This document shows, one piece after another, positions 45,697 to 56,428 of a stretch of DNA of 64,000 bases. Made by a program: the position numbers and the translations under genes. The notes beneath the pieces were generated by a model, which was not told the origin of the DNA, searched no databases, and saw only the letters and a list, made by a program, of their open reading frames with translations. The DNA comes from Cinclus cinclus (Eukaryota > Chordata > Aves > Passeriformes > Cinclidae). The stretch is from positions 91,322,259 through 91,386,258 of the forward strand of contig NC_085047.1 of the NCBI RefSeq assembly GCF_963662255.1, written 5' to 3'. Every line of letters begins with the position of its first letter. Positions within the stretch are counted from its first letter, which is position 1.

Positions 45697-47208
45697 ATGG
45701 CGGAGCCGGCGGAGCTGCAGCAGGAGTCAGTGGTGCGGTTCCTGGCGGCGCGGGGCGGGCGGGCGCGCAACGCGGAGCTGCTGGAGCATTTCCGGGGCTG
45801 GCTGAACCCCGCGGAGCCCTCCCGCCGCGCCGCCGCCCGGCACCGCTTCAAGGAGCTGGTCAACGCAGTGGCCACCGTGCGCCAGGAGCCCGGCACCGGC
45901 GTCAAGTACGTGCACCTCCGCCGCCGGTACTGCGACTCCGAGCCCCCCGCCGCCGCCCCCCTGACCTCCGGGGAGCAGGAGCCGGCGGCGAAGAACAGCG
46001 CTAAGCGGCCGAGCCCGCCGCCCTCCCCACGGGTGGGCACTGAGGAGACGCCGCCGGCAACAGGCGAAGATGCCGGCAGCAGCCCGCAGCCCCCGGGGCA
46101 GCGGGGCGAGCAGCCCCGGCCGAGCCCGGCGGTGGCTGGAGGCCAGCGGAGGGGTTCCCGGCGGGGGCCACCGCCCGGGCGCGGCGAAGGCGGCGGTGGC
46201 GAGGAGACCGCGATAGCGGCGGGCCCGGGGCGACCCCCGGCGGCGGACGAGGCGGGGGCGGCGGAGGGAGCCCCCGGGGCGGCGGCGCAGGGCGGCGGCC
46301 GCCGGAACCTGCGGGAGGCGGCGCGGGGCAGCTCCCCTCAGCTGAAGCGCGGCGCCCTCCCCGGCGGGGGCCGCGGCCGCGACTCGGACAGCGCCTCGGT
46401 CGCCTCGTCGTCAGCCGAGGAGGAGGGGAGCACTACCGGTTCCGTGGCGCTGGACCCGCTGGAGCACGCCTGGATGCTGTCGGCCTCGGACGGGCGGTGG
46501 GAGAGCCTGGAGGGGCTGCTGAGCTGCGAGCCGGCGCTGCTCTGCAAGCGGGACTTTATCACCGGCTTCACCGTGCTGCACTGGGCCGCCAAGCACGGGC
46601 GGCAGGAGCTGCTGGCCACGCTGGTCAACTTCGCGCAGCGGCACGGGCTGCCCGTGGACATCAACGCCCGCACGAGCGGCGGGCACACGGCGCTGCACAT
46701 CGCCGCCATGCACGGCCACGCCGAGGTCGTGAAGCTGCTGGTGGGAGCCTACGACGCCGACGTGGACATCCGCGACTACAGCGGGCGCAAGGCTGCGCAG
46801 TACCTGCAGCAGGGCACCTCGGGGGACATGCGGAACCTCGTGGGGGCCCTGGAGGAGGAGGAGGAGGAGGAGGAAGGGAATGCTGGCAATGGGAGCGGGC
46901 GCTGGAGGCTCTCCAAGGTATTGCCGTCTAATCTGATGAACTACCGGCTCTCCCACCACCATCACGGCAGCACCGGGGAGGAGGCTGAAGGTACCGATGG
47001 GGCAGCGGTGCCAGGCAAAGGCAAGGAGATGACCAGGAAAGCCTCTGGCAGCGGACGGATGAAACCTCGGCTTAATAAGATCCGCTTCAGGACTCAGATC
47101 ATCCACAACACGCCCTCCTTTCGTGGCGACACTGAGGAGGAAGAGCATGAGGAGAAATCCCTGAAATCGTCATTCAAGCTTAGGCCAAAGTCCAATGTGT
47201 TTGGATAA
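45697..47208 (+). CDS. SOWAHC: Sosondowah ankyrin repeat family protein C
   Basis: Single-exon gene of 503 codons; human SOWAHC is, as I recall, of similar size (about 525). Residues about 8-75 form the SOWAH domain, a winged-helix-like module (VVRFLAARGGRARNAELLEH, HRFKELVNAVATV, VKYVHLRRRY). Residues about 76-245 are low-complexity, rich in Gly, Pro, Ala and Arg, and probably disordered. Ankyrin repeats occupy about 252-385, with clear cores TVLHWAAKHGR (292-302) and TALHIAAMHGH (331-341) and a following D-YSGRKAAQYL unit. An eight-Glu run is at 386-393. The tail ends KLRPKSNVFG. The start is chosen for its strong context (GCGGCGATGG) and because the SOWAH domain begins at once. The cellular role is poorly known; SOWAH proteins are named after Drosophila sosondowah. 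Divergent neighbour of SEPTIN10, as in human. Confidence 0.93.
   Translation: MAEPAELQQESVVRFLAARGGRARNAELLEHFRGWLNPAEPSRRAAARHRFKELVNAVATVRQEPGTGVKYVHLRRRYCDSEPPAAAPLTSGEQEPAAKNSAKRPSPPPSPRVGTEETPPATGEDAGSSPQPPGQRGEQPRPSPAVAGGQRRGSRRGPPPGRGEGGGGEETAIAAGPGRPPAADEAGAAEGAPGAAAQGGGRRNLREAARGSSPQLKRGALPGGGRGRDSDSASVASSSAEEEGSTTGSVALDPLEHAWMLSASDGRWESLEGLLSCEPALLCKRDFITGFTVLHWAAKHGRQELLATLVNFAQRHGLPVDINARTSGGHTALHIAAMHGHAEVVKLLVGAYDADVDIRDYSGRKAAQYLQQGTSGDMRNLVGALEEEEEEEEGNAGNGSGRWRLSKVLPSNLMNYRLSHHHHGSTGEEAEGTDGAAVPGKGKEMTRKASGSGRMKPRLNKIRFRTQIIHNTPSFRGDTEEEEHEEKSLKSSFKLRPKSNVFG
46852..46875 (+). repeat. SOWAHC: (GAG)n tract encoding eight Glu in SOWAHC
   Basis: Seven GAG codons then one GAA, coding Glu386-393 just after the last ankyrin repeat. 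A near-pure trinucleotide tract of this kind can change length by slippage. Confidence 0.95.
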
Positions 47209-50200
47209 GGCCGGGGAGCAGGAGGTCTGGGGAGGTGGATGCACGGACCAAAGTGCCCTCAGGTGTAGCACAGAAGGTGAGGCAGGTACGAGTGGGTGCT
47301 CATCTACACGTATGGACTCTGGCCCCAGGGGTCCTGAGTATCTTGCTTTAACTCCCAGTTTGGTGTGGCCAGTGAGCCCAGCAGGTCTCCGGGGCTCTAG
47401 GAGCTCACAGCTGCTACAGCCGGGCCCTGAGTGCTGAAATGGGAGGCAATGCGTGGGTTGAGAAACGCTGGGGTGTTTAAAAGCTGTGCTCCTTTCTCTC
47501 TGAAGATGGGCTTTGTGATCGTAGACCTGTGTTAGTGGATCTACTAGGATTAGTGAAGTGAGTGGGGGAAAGAAAAGTGCAAATGCTTTATTCTTACATT
47601 ATCAGCTGGTACTATAAACTATCAGTAATCAACTTGCTGTATCAGAAGAACACCTCAGTAATATACAAGTATACCTTAAGTTTCTCTTTAACAGCAATAC
47701 CACCTGGCACAGTGTGGATTTGAGTACACAAAACAAGAGATGATAGAGAGCAGTTTCCTGTCATAATCCAAGCTTCAATCCATCAAAGAGTTGAGCCTGT
47801 GTTGACTTTATGCATTGGAAATTGTTTGATTTGACATCATGAATATACTACTAAAAAATCCATTGCACTGCAAGCAATGAATAAAGTTAACCATGTGCAG
47901 AAGTCTTTGCTGTCTGAGGTACTACTGAGCTTGCTTATTGCTGTTGGAATACTAATACAAGATAATAGAAGCAAAGAGTTTTTATATATGTTTGGTATCT
48001 TATGTTTTGACTTAGGCAAAGCGATTTTATTTTAATCACTGTGAATTCTCAAGTGCCAGGCCAAGCGCAGTTCCAGTTATTAAGTCTGGTCAATTCTTGT
48101 TAATGTTCTTTGTGTAACTCACTGCATTTAAAATCCCAATTTTTTTTGTATGTGTTACCAGTGAAGATCATTCTCTTTTAGAATAAAAGAGCACAGACAC
48201 CATTGCATGAAATCTTCATGAAACTCTGATATGGTTCTGTAATGTAATAGCTGCAGGTCTGTGTTTGGTAGTAACTTGTGTGCCAATCCCTTCAATTTAC
48301 ACTGTGTGGAAATAGAGGAAAAATAGAGGGGAAGAAAAAAAAGGAAGGTGTGTGAATTCATGCATAGGGTGAAAAAGTAGAACTCCAAAACTCTATCCCT
48401 GGTTATCATTCTGAATGAAGCAGCATAATTACATATTCTAGTTAGGTGGTGGTAGTGGTGTTTGAGTTCTTTTAAACCTGTCTTTCTAGAGAAGTGATAG
48501 CCAAGGCTTTGAACTGTTGTTTGACAGCCTAGTAAATCTTAATCTGATTGATGAGCCTATCCGTCTGCTAAAGCTTTCAGAAACCTTGAATCTTGTTTCT
48601 TTGCTTTAAAGGTAGCAGTTGCAGTGAAATCTAGGAGGCAGATTTATATCCATATTCAGCTTTCCTTAAGAGCTGAGGTATGGATCTGACCCTGATCTTG
48701 AGTGCTGCTCAATGTGTTGAGCAGCTCATCTGTGTTTAGTTGTTAAAGTATGGCCATTTTCAATGCAGCATCTGTCAAAGCATGTTTCGAGTTGGCTTCC
48801 TTAAGATGCATGTGCATGCCTGGCCTGTAACTAACCAAAAGTAGATAGGCTTTGACATGTTAAAATCCAAATTTGAGACACTGATTAAATGCATGCCACA
48901 GGCTGTAGAACACCTGACAGGAAAACTGCTGCTAGGAGTGTGCACTCTTGGGCTGTTGCTAGTCACTTACATTTCTCATAGTGACGGGAAGGAAGTGCTG
49001 CTGATGCTTTGGCATCAGACTTTCCATGCAGATAAACAACTAGATTCTGCACTTCATGCCAAAACCTAATAAATGACAGTGTTTGCATAGGCATGCAAGT
49101 GACACTTAACTATTTCTGGAAAAACCTGCGTTAAAGATAATACAGAACCTCTGCATAGGTGCTGGTCATTACTTCTGTGCAAAAAGACTAGAAATTATAG
49201 AGGTTCAGCTTTAGTTTACAGTTTATAAGCTATAATGTTATAGATTTCACGTGCCTTCATTTTGGGTTGGTTGCCACAAATGCAATGGTAAAATCAGTCT
49301 TGCAAGGCACTTTGTCTTTATGTCTGTGGAAGGGGACCAGAAATTTTCCGTCAGTCTTCCCTGTTTAAACTGTACACCTGTACAGTGGGGTGTCTGAAAC
49401 AGGGGGGATTAATCATACACATTATGATGTAGAGCTAATTCTGTTGTAACAGAAAAGATAATTAAATGCCTAAGTCTTAAACTTTTCTCTGCAAGATAAA
49501 TAGGTTTTTAGACTTCTGTAGGAAGGACATTTTCTGACTGAACACTTAAAATGTTAAGTCTTCTTCAGTATGGGAACATCTGAATTGAGCATGTATTCCA
49601 TGCTGCTACTGATGTCCAAACCTTATTAAAGTTGTTTTCTGTTTTGAAAGTTTATAGTTCTTTCATACAGTCTGTTAACTGTTTCTCTCTTCACATGCAA
49701 GTAGCAAAGAATTGCACAAAAATACTGAGTCTTAAACAGCTGTTGGGTTCCAGGGAAATAATTTGAGGGTTTCAAATAGAGCATTTTAAGAGACTAACTG
49801 GAATATAATGTTACAAAATACAGTTGAACTTCACAAGTTATTAAGGGAATTTGAATAATGATTAAAAGATGCCTCATTTATAACTCACTATTTGAAATAT
49901 CAAAGTGAAATTGCTGGTCCAATGATACTGTTTAGCTGTCAGTTTGTGAAATTTTCACCATAATAGTCCAAAGGTTTCTGCAAGGTGGGGTGCAACAGAG
50001 CAAATATCTCTTTTGGTGTTTGAGATCTACTAAGGAATGGCTGGATAACCACTCATGTCTGTCTGCGCTATGAGAATAAAGCACTTTGATTTCACATTAT
50101 GACTTGTCACATTCCACATGGTTACTTTTTATAATATGACCTAAAACTTAATGGTTTTTGAGGTAGGAAAGACTTAATGGCCTATTTCAGTATATTTGCA

Positions 50201-50540
50201 GTCTAAAGGTATGCTTGAGTCAAATATTTTGGATACGTTGCCTAGAAAGATGTGACTTAAATAAAGTTGTATGGTACAGAAAACTGGAGCACTTACTGGT
50301 ATCTTTTTAATGGTATGCCTGAAGTTACTGAATGTTCACTTTTTATGGTGGTGTGTAAGGCAGCAAGGCTGTAACATAACATGTAGTATCTTTTTTGTAC
50401 TTTATGTTCAGAAAAAATAGAGGCCTGGAAGCCTGTTGGGTTTTATTAATACATTTTTCCTGGTTCTCTCTGAATGATTATGAGTTGAGAATCTGTAAGC
50501 TTTAGTTTTATGAAATAAAAAGAGCCCATGAATGCTCTTA
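47209..50540 (+). other. SOWAHC: Presumed SOWAHC 3' UTR
   Basis: About 3.3 kb after the TAA stop with no repeats and no other gene. Plus-strand AATAAA hexamers lie at 47880-47885, 50075-50080, 50260-50265 and 50514-50519. The last is followed by GT-rich sequence (about 50568-50620), as expected downstream of a cleavage site, so it is the preferred end. A shorter transcript using 47880 is also possible. Confidence 0.55.
50514..50519 (+). terminator. Candidate distal poly(A) signal of SOWAHC
   Basis: AATAAA followed within about 60-100 bp by GT/T-rich sequence (ggtgtgtattgg, then gtttgttgtttgtttttttt). Confidence 0.5.
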
Positions 50541-53500
50541 ATTGGCTTCTGTATGCTGCATATTTAGGTGTGTATTGGCTGTTAAAACTATCTACTGATT
50601 TGTGGTTTGTTGTTTGTTTTTTTTTTAATTATCAGGATGTTTAATGCTGTCTAGCACTCAAGCAGTAAGACATGGAAAAAGTACAGTAGAGTTGTTTGCA
50701 AGACAGTAACATTTTTCTTTGACAGCTACTTTCTAATAACTCATGTCTAAGTAAATGAAGACACAACAATTTTTGTTGGAGAAAGATATGTCTAAATAAG
50801 GGCCTGGGAGAGTGGCATTGCTTAATTTAAAATAGCATTCTGACCTTACTTCTGTGCAGCTTAATATCTCTGACTCTGGAAAGACTAATACTATGTTTAG
50901 TCACTGTGTAAAGGTCAACACCTAATTAAAAAGGGTTTAGGATTAAGGTATTTTGTAATGTGTCTTACCTACAGCTGGTGGCTGTTGTAAAGGGAAGTTT
51001 CATCACCAAGCTAGACTGTGGGACATTGGTTTATCTAAAAATTCTTTGAAGCTGTTGCCTTACCAGAAGTTATGTTAAAGCCTCGTGTGGCCAGTATCTT
51101 GTAACAGACATCCAGATTTATGTTTAAACTGAAAAAAGTCACAGCTGTTACCATGCTGGTAGATCAGGATGCATGCAGCTCCAAGCCAAGCAACCCTAAA
51201 TCAGTAGTATGGTGACACAAGTGAGAGAAGAAGGTAGGAGGAAGTGTTCTTGGAAACACAGGAGAGAACAGAGGTATGTGAAGACAGCTGAGGTTATGGG
51301 GAAGTGGAGGACTTGGTAGAAGAGCTGTCTCCGTAAGGCTTGCTGATCATGTGATGGCTTGACTAGTTCTTTAGAAAAGTGTACCTAAACATACATCCCT
51401 TCTTCTACAGAGTAATAGTTAACAGAGATGGCTTGCTGAGAGCTCTTAACATAAATTAATGTCTGATGCTAAGTATTTTAGTTGGCCCTCTTACCAACAT
51501 TTCTTTGTATGACTAGTACTGTTTGCAAAAGCACAAACAATTCCTGCGTTGAGTGTAGCTGCAGCTGTTGCCGCACAATCCTGGTGCATCAGAATAGCCC
51601 AGCAACTTAAGGCTTCTCACTGGAAGAGAAACTATTCAGCATTGCACTGGTAACTTTTCCCATTAGCTAGAAAGGAGGGCTAAGGAGATTACAGTCCTGA
51701 CTTAATACACCTTGAGTTACATGGAATGCATAGGAACCTGAAGGCAATAGGCTAAACTTCAGGGACTTAATCCAGAAAAAAAGTAGTTGAGTTATGCATT
51801 TTGTTTCCTTGTTGGCACTGAAGAAGAAAATGGTGCCTATTTTAATTTTTTCTTGTCCTCATCTGAGTTTGCTAAGGAGGAAGAAGTCTTAGATTAATGG
51901 AAGGGATTAGAAGAGGGGCTAGCTTTTTAGTTTGTGCTAAGCTGTGAACAGTTTGACAGAAGAAATGAAACGTGACTTTGAATCCCTAGTTTTGTTACAA
52001 TGAAACTTTGTTTTACAGCTGTTCCACAATTTATCTTCTATGATTTTTTCAGTTTAGCCAAATTTAGTGTTGACGTGTCCTAATGTGCAGTCATTACTGG
52101 AAAAACTGAGCCAACCTACCAGGTTTTGCATCTGATTTTACTAAAACTGTGTTACATGTTAGGTAGTTCATCTCCTGTGGTAAAACCTTGAAGAAACTGT
52201 GTTCTGAGACTTTTACAAGGATTGGAGATGCTAGTGGCACATGAGATGCCGTTAGAGCGGGTAATACTCAGGTCAAGGTGCAAAAGCATCCTGTGCTCTT
52301 TCAGCTAGACCAGCCATGCCAAATGAACCACTGTCGTGTATTTAGGTGCACCTGCCCTTCTGCATAATGGCTGTAAACTGTCCCCTCCCCTGGGTTCCTG
52401 GGGGTAAGTCACATGAATCGATTTTAACCTGCCTGCCCTTGTTTCATAAGAGGCATTTGGCAAACCCGCAGTGGGACTGGCAAGAGTGACAGAAGTGAAC
52501 AAATCCACGTCCATGCGTGGCTCTGCATCAGTGCAGGTAGATGACTGAAGCTGACTGCTATCAGTCTGAAGCAGAAAGTCCATAGAATGTACCCTTACAT
52601 CAACCCTTGGCCATGAAAAGAGACTTTGTAAACCTGATCTCAAATGCTACTGACTACCGAATAATTCAGTCATGTGAGCTGTATCTGGGCACATTTCCTC
52701 AGTACTTCTCTAATGAAACCAGTAGCCTTTCACTTTTTCTGGCTGGCTGTTGAGCTCTCCCAGTCTTTTCATTTTGCAGTTCCTTAAAGGTGCCTGAGAA
52801 ACTGGTAGTAGGGTGAGCATAAATAACAGATATCTCTTTCTAAAGCTGGATGGGTTGATGGTTGTTTGGGTGGAGCAGGTGACTATTCTGGAAGTGGGGG
52901 AGGGGAGTTCCTTTTTAAAAAAGAGATAAAGTATGTCTGCCATATTGTTGAGGCACAGAAATCCCTTGGGACATTTCATACTAAAGAGGTGCTCTCCCTT
53001 TTACTGCTTTAAATACCAAAAGACAAAATTAACTGTGCAGACTATAATGATGTCTCTGTTCACTGGACATACACTTGCACAATATAGAGCATCCAAGTAC
53101 CAGAAAACATGTTTGTTATATTGAATATACAAGGACATCTTTATTTGTTATTCCTTTTCCTTGTTACCTGTGGTATAGTATCTTACTGTAGATACATCTT
53201 ACGGAAATGACTGTGACAGCTTGGGACAGTGTAATTGAAGGAGTGCGGGCAAGTCCTGCTTTTTCAGCTGCTTCCCACAGCAGGACCGTTAGCTACCAAC
53301 CTCACACTTGTCTTCTGCGTCTTGAAACGTCCCCTTCTGTCACAGCTGGGCTGGGTGGAGCAGACTGAGGGTGTTGTAGCTGCCTCCACTGCAGTCTACA
53401 GCTGCACAGTGTGGGCTCCAGCACTGGTAAATCTGAGGCATTTTGAAACTGCTGGCAGTTCTTCCTTAGATGGGGATGGAAGCAGAGATGCTACATAATT

Positions 53501-55748
53501 TCATCTGCCTGTGACATTTACACAGGTATAACACTTTCACGTGAATAAATGACCTGAGCTGAACTATGGATGAAACTGGAGGGCTGAGAAGACTTTTGGT
53601 GGTAAATGGTGCCAAGTACCTCATTTAGCTGACATAGCTAATGAACAGTCTGTTATTAATCTCTAACTGCTGATAGAAATCAGTTGGACCAACACTGAAC
53701 AGTAGCTACAGGAAACTGTAACAAAGTTACAGAGTTGCTGCAAGGTTATCAAATCTGTTCATAAGATACATCATTGTTCTTAAAGATAGCTCATTAAGGT
53801 TATTTTTTCTTTTCAAAATGAGTTAGTTGTATCATGGGTAAGAGCCTGCAGTACTGCATCTCTAGTATGTCTTCTAAGGGCCGTACAGTAGGTCACTGAC
53901 AGCTGTCAGCATGCTAGGTAATATTAGGCTTTTGGGTATTAACTTGAAATTTTCTAAAGTTTCTGCTTCAAAGTCTGCTGCAATAATCTCAACTTCCTTG
54001 TAGCCAAATTTTTATTTCTGGGATAGCTGAAGTGCTGGGCAGTTTTTGAACTTGTGTATGCAAGAGAAATGTGGTTGTGGCCTTTATCCAGTATTTACAT
54101 TTGTGGGGCTTAAACAGATTGAGAACCCAAACCTTTTGGGTTTGGAGTAAATTTATCTGAAGCAATGATTGCAAACAGGCAAACATTGAGCAGAGACTTC
54201 TGATACATGCACAGTGATACATGCACTGAGGGACTGCTTTTTTTTCTCTGATATATCAGTTGTACAGAATAGCAGTTGTCATTTTTTACATCATTGCAAA
54301 GTTTGCGATTTAGCTCAGAACAGATAACAAATCAGAGAATTGTAAATTAAAGTGTGATTCCTTCTAGACTGGAACCTTGGCTAAAAACAACTGGATTTTC
54401 ACTAGGTAGCAAAATCCTGCTATGAAAAAGTGCTGATGATGCTTGGCAAAGTGCAGAGCTCTTGGGAGCAGAGTGCTGTGCATCTTCATCCCTTCTGTAC
54501 TTGCTTTCTTCTTTCCTACTACTTCCCATAAGTCTCCTTTTTTTCTCTCTCTATTTTTCAGTGTCTTGAATTTTATAAATATTGATTAATAGATCTATAA
54601 AGCTCAGAAAATGGGGATGCTTCAAATATAGAAATCTCTTTATTAAGAATTAAATGGAAAAATTAAACATAAGCTTTCCTCTTCCGCTTGAAATTTTAGG
54701 AGTAGAAAGAACAAAATTGTGTAGATGATAAAGGTCTCCACATACATAATTTTAATTCTAACAGAGGAAAACTTAAAGTTGGTGAGCAAATGTGGAAAAA
54801 GACCACACCTTCTCCTTCATATTTTAGTGTTGTCTACCTTAAAGTCAACACTATGAATCACACTCTGCTTTGAATAAGAAGCACTGCACATAGTTCACAG
54901 GATTTCCAATTATTATTTCATTAACCATGTCAAAAGTAATATCTTTTACAATGGATCCTTAATGGGATTTCTGGCTAACTGGAATGCCCACATCATCCTA
55001 TTACATATGAGCCTCTTTTGATCGCTATGTAAATGAATCTAAATTCTAGAAAACTTTGCCTCACATCCTGTTGAAAGTAGAATACTGTAACTTTACAGAT
55101 GACTAATATTTTGAAATTTCACTTTCCTACACACCCTTCAAACTGAAATGTCTGTCATAAAGACAGCGGGGGGAAAAAGCAACCCATCTCAAACATCCCA
55201 GTACACACAGTGAGAAAGGAGTACAGGGCAACAGCTTCTGTGTTTGTAACCCCTGAATGATTTTAATATTCCACATTCCACTAGTGCTCTTCAGGGGGCC
55301 TTTTCTGCTTTAAATCCCTCTGACCTGTTACAGTAGTGGGTCAGTAATAAAGAATTACCTACTCTTAGAATACTGCATTTTCACCACTGTTCTTTTTGGG
55401 CAGGAATTTTTGCCACAAGCTGTGGAGTTACTGTGCCCAGTGTTGCCAGTGTGGCTTTTTTTAAATGGTCCTTTGCAGGCTTATGAAAGTATTGCCTGCT
55501 TGTCTGACTTGAGATTGAATGAAACAACAGGGAAATAAATTATACTGAAGAAGTGGAAATTGTTTGACTGGGAGAGGAGGAAATACATTAAGCTGTCAAA
55601 ACTTGTGCTGGTGACATTGCACAGTCAGTATCCCATAGTATCAGACGTTGTTCAATTACAGGAAAGGATGTAGCTCCTCACCTACAGTCCCTAGAATCTT
55701 TGTAGCCTACTTAAATGGTGGCAGCCAGGCAGGGCTCATGCCTGCAAA

Positions 55749-55770
55749 ATAAATCATATGTATGATTTAT
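55749..55770. repeat. A+T-rich perfect palindromic hairpin
   Basis: Arms ATAAATCATA and TATGATTTAT around a central TG, followed by further ATATAATCATATAAT sequence. Confidence 0.9.
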
Positions 55771-56406
55771 ATATAATCATATAATTTTATGTATATACAA
55801 AAAGTAAAAGGCATTGTGCCTTTGGCTAGACATTTTCCTAGCACTTCACTATGACTTTCCTGGGAGCCAGTCAACTCATTTCAAAATCTTCTAGAACATT
55901 TAACATTAATGCAATTTCAAATAACACTAAAGGGATATCAATAAATCTTCAAATCTTTATCCTTGAAACTTAATGTAAAGGACAAAATTACATTCAGGCT
56001 TAACTGCTAAAGTATTCTTAGGAAGGAACTTAAGCTCAACCTAGTCAATGAATGTATGTGGAAATCAGTGTGTGACTGCAACACTGGCTGTAAGGCTTTA
56101 GCTGACAACTTGCATTTATATCCTGGCATGGAGAGCTAAGTGCCATAATGCTACAGAAAACCTCCTATGTGTGTCTAAGTAATTAATTGCTGAAAAAATG
56201 CCTCTGCTGAAAAATTGTTTTTTTAAATTTTGTCTAATTTTTCAGTGTAATTTTAACTGTCCACCAGTTAAGAATCAAATTAGCCCTGCTGCTCCCTGTA
56301 ATGTGTTTTTTTGATTTGTGGAGTGTGAAGAAAAAGAAGCCGGTTATTATTACAGGATCTTCAGGTTTCCATGTTTCATCAGAACAGCAGAATTTCCCTA
56401 CCCATA

Positions 56407-56428
56407 CAGAGAATCTGCAGATTCTCTG
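56407..56428. repeat. Perfect 22-bp palindrome
   Basis: Half-site CAGAGAATCTG followed immediately by its reverse complement, with CTGCAG at the centre. Mixed base composition, so not simply A+T-rich chance. Confidence 0.92.

Larger units (their letters stand above)
45100..46920. promoter_or_regulatory. CpG island over SEPTIN10 and SOWAHC starts
   Basis: Dense CpG and very high G+C compared with the A+T-rich flanks. It covers SEPTIN10 exon 1, the intergenic promoter and most of the SOWAHC coding exon. Boundaries were judged by eye. Confidence 0.85.

Noticed and set aside
45207..46004. 265-codon plus-strand frame starting upstream of SOWAHC
   Set aside because: Out of frame with the SOWAH domain and composed of Gly/Ala/Arg-rich translation typical of shadow frames in a CpG island.
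46411..47148. 245-codon minus-strand frame opposite SOWAHC
   Set aside because: Antisense shadow of the very G+C-rich coding exon; no recognisable domain.
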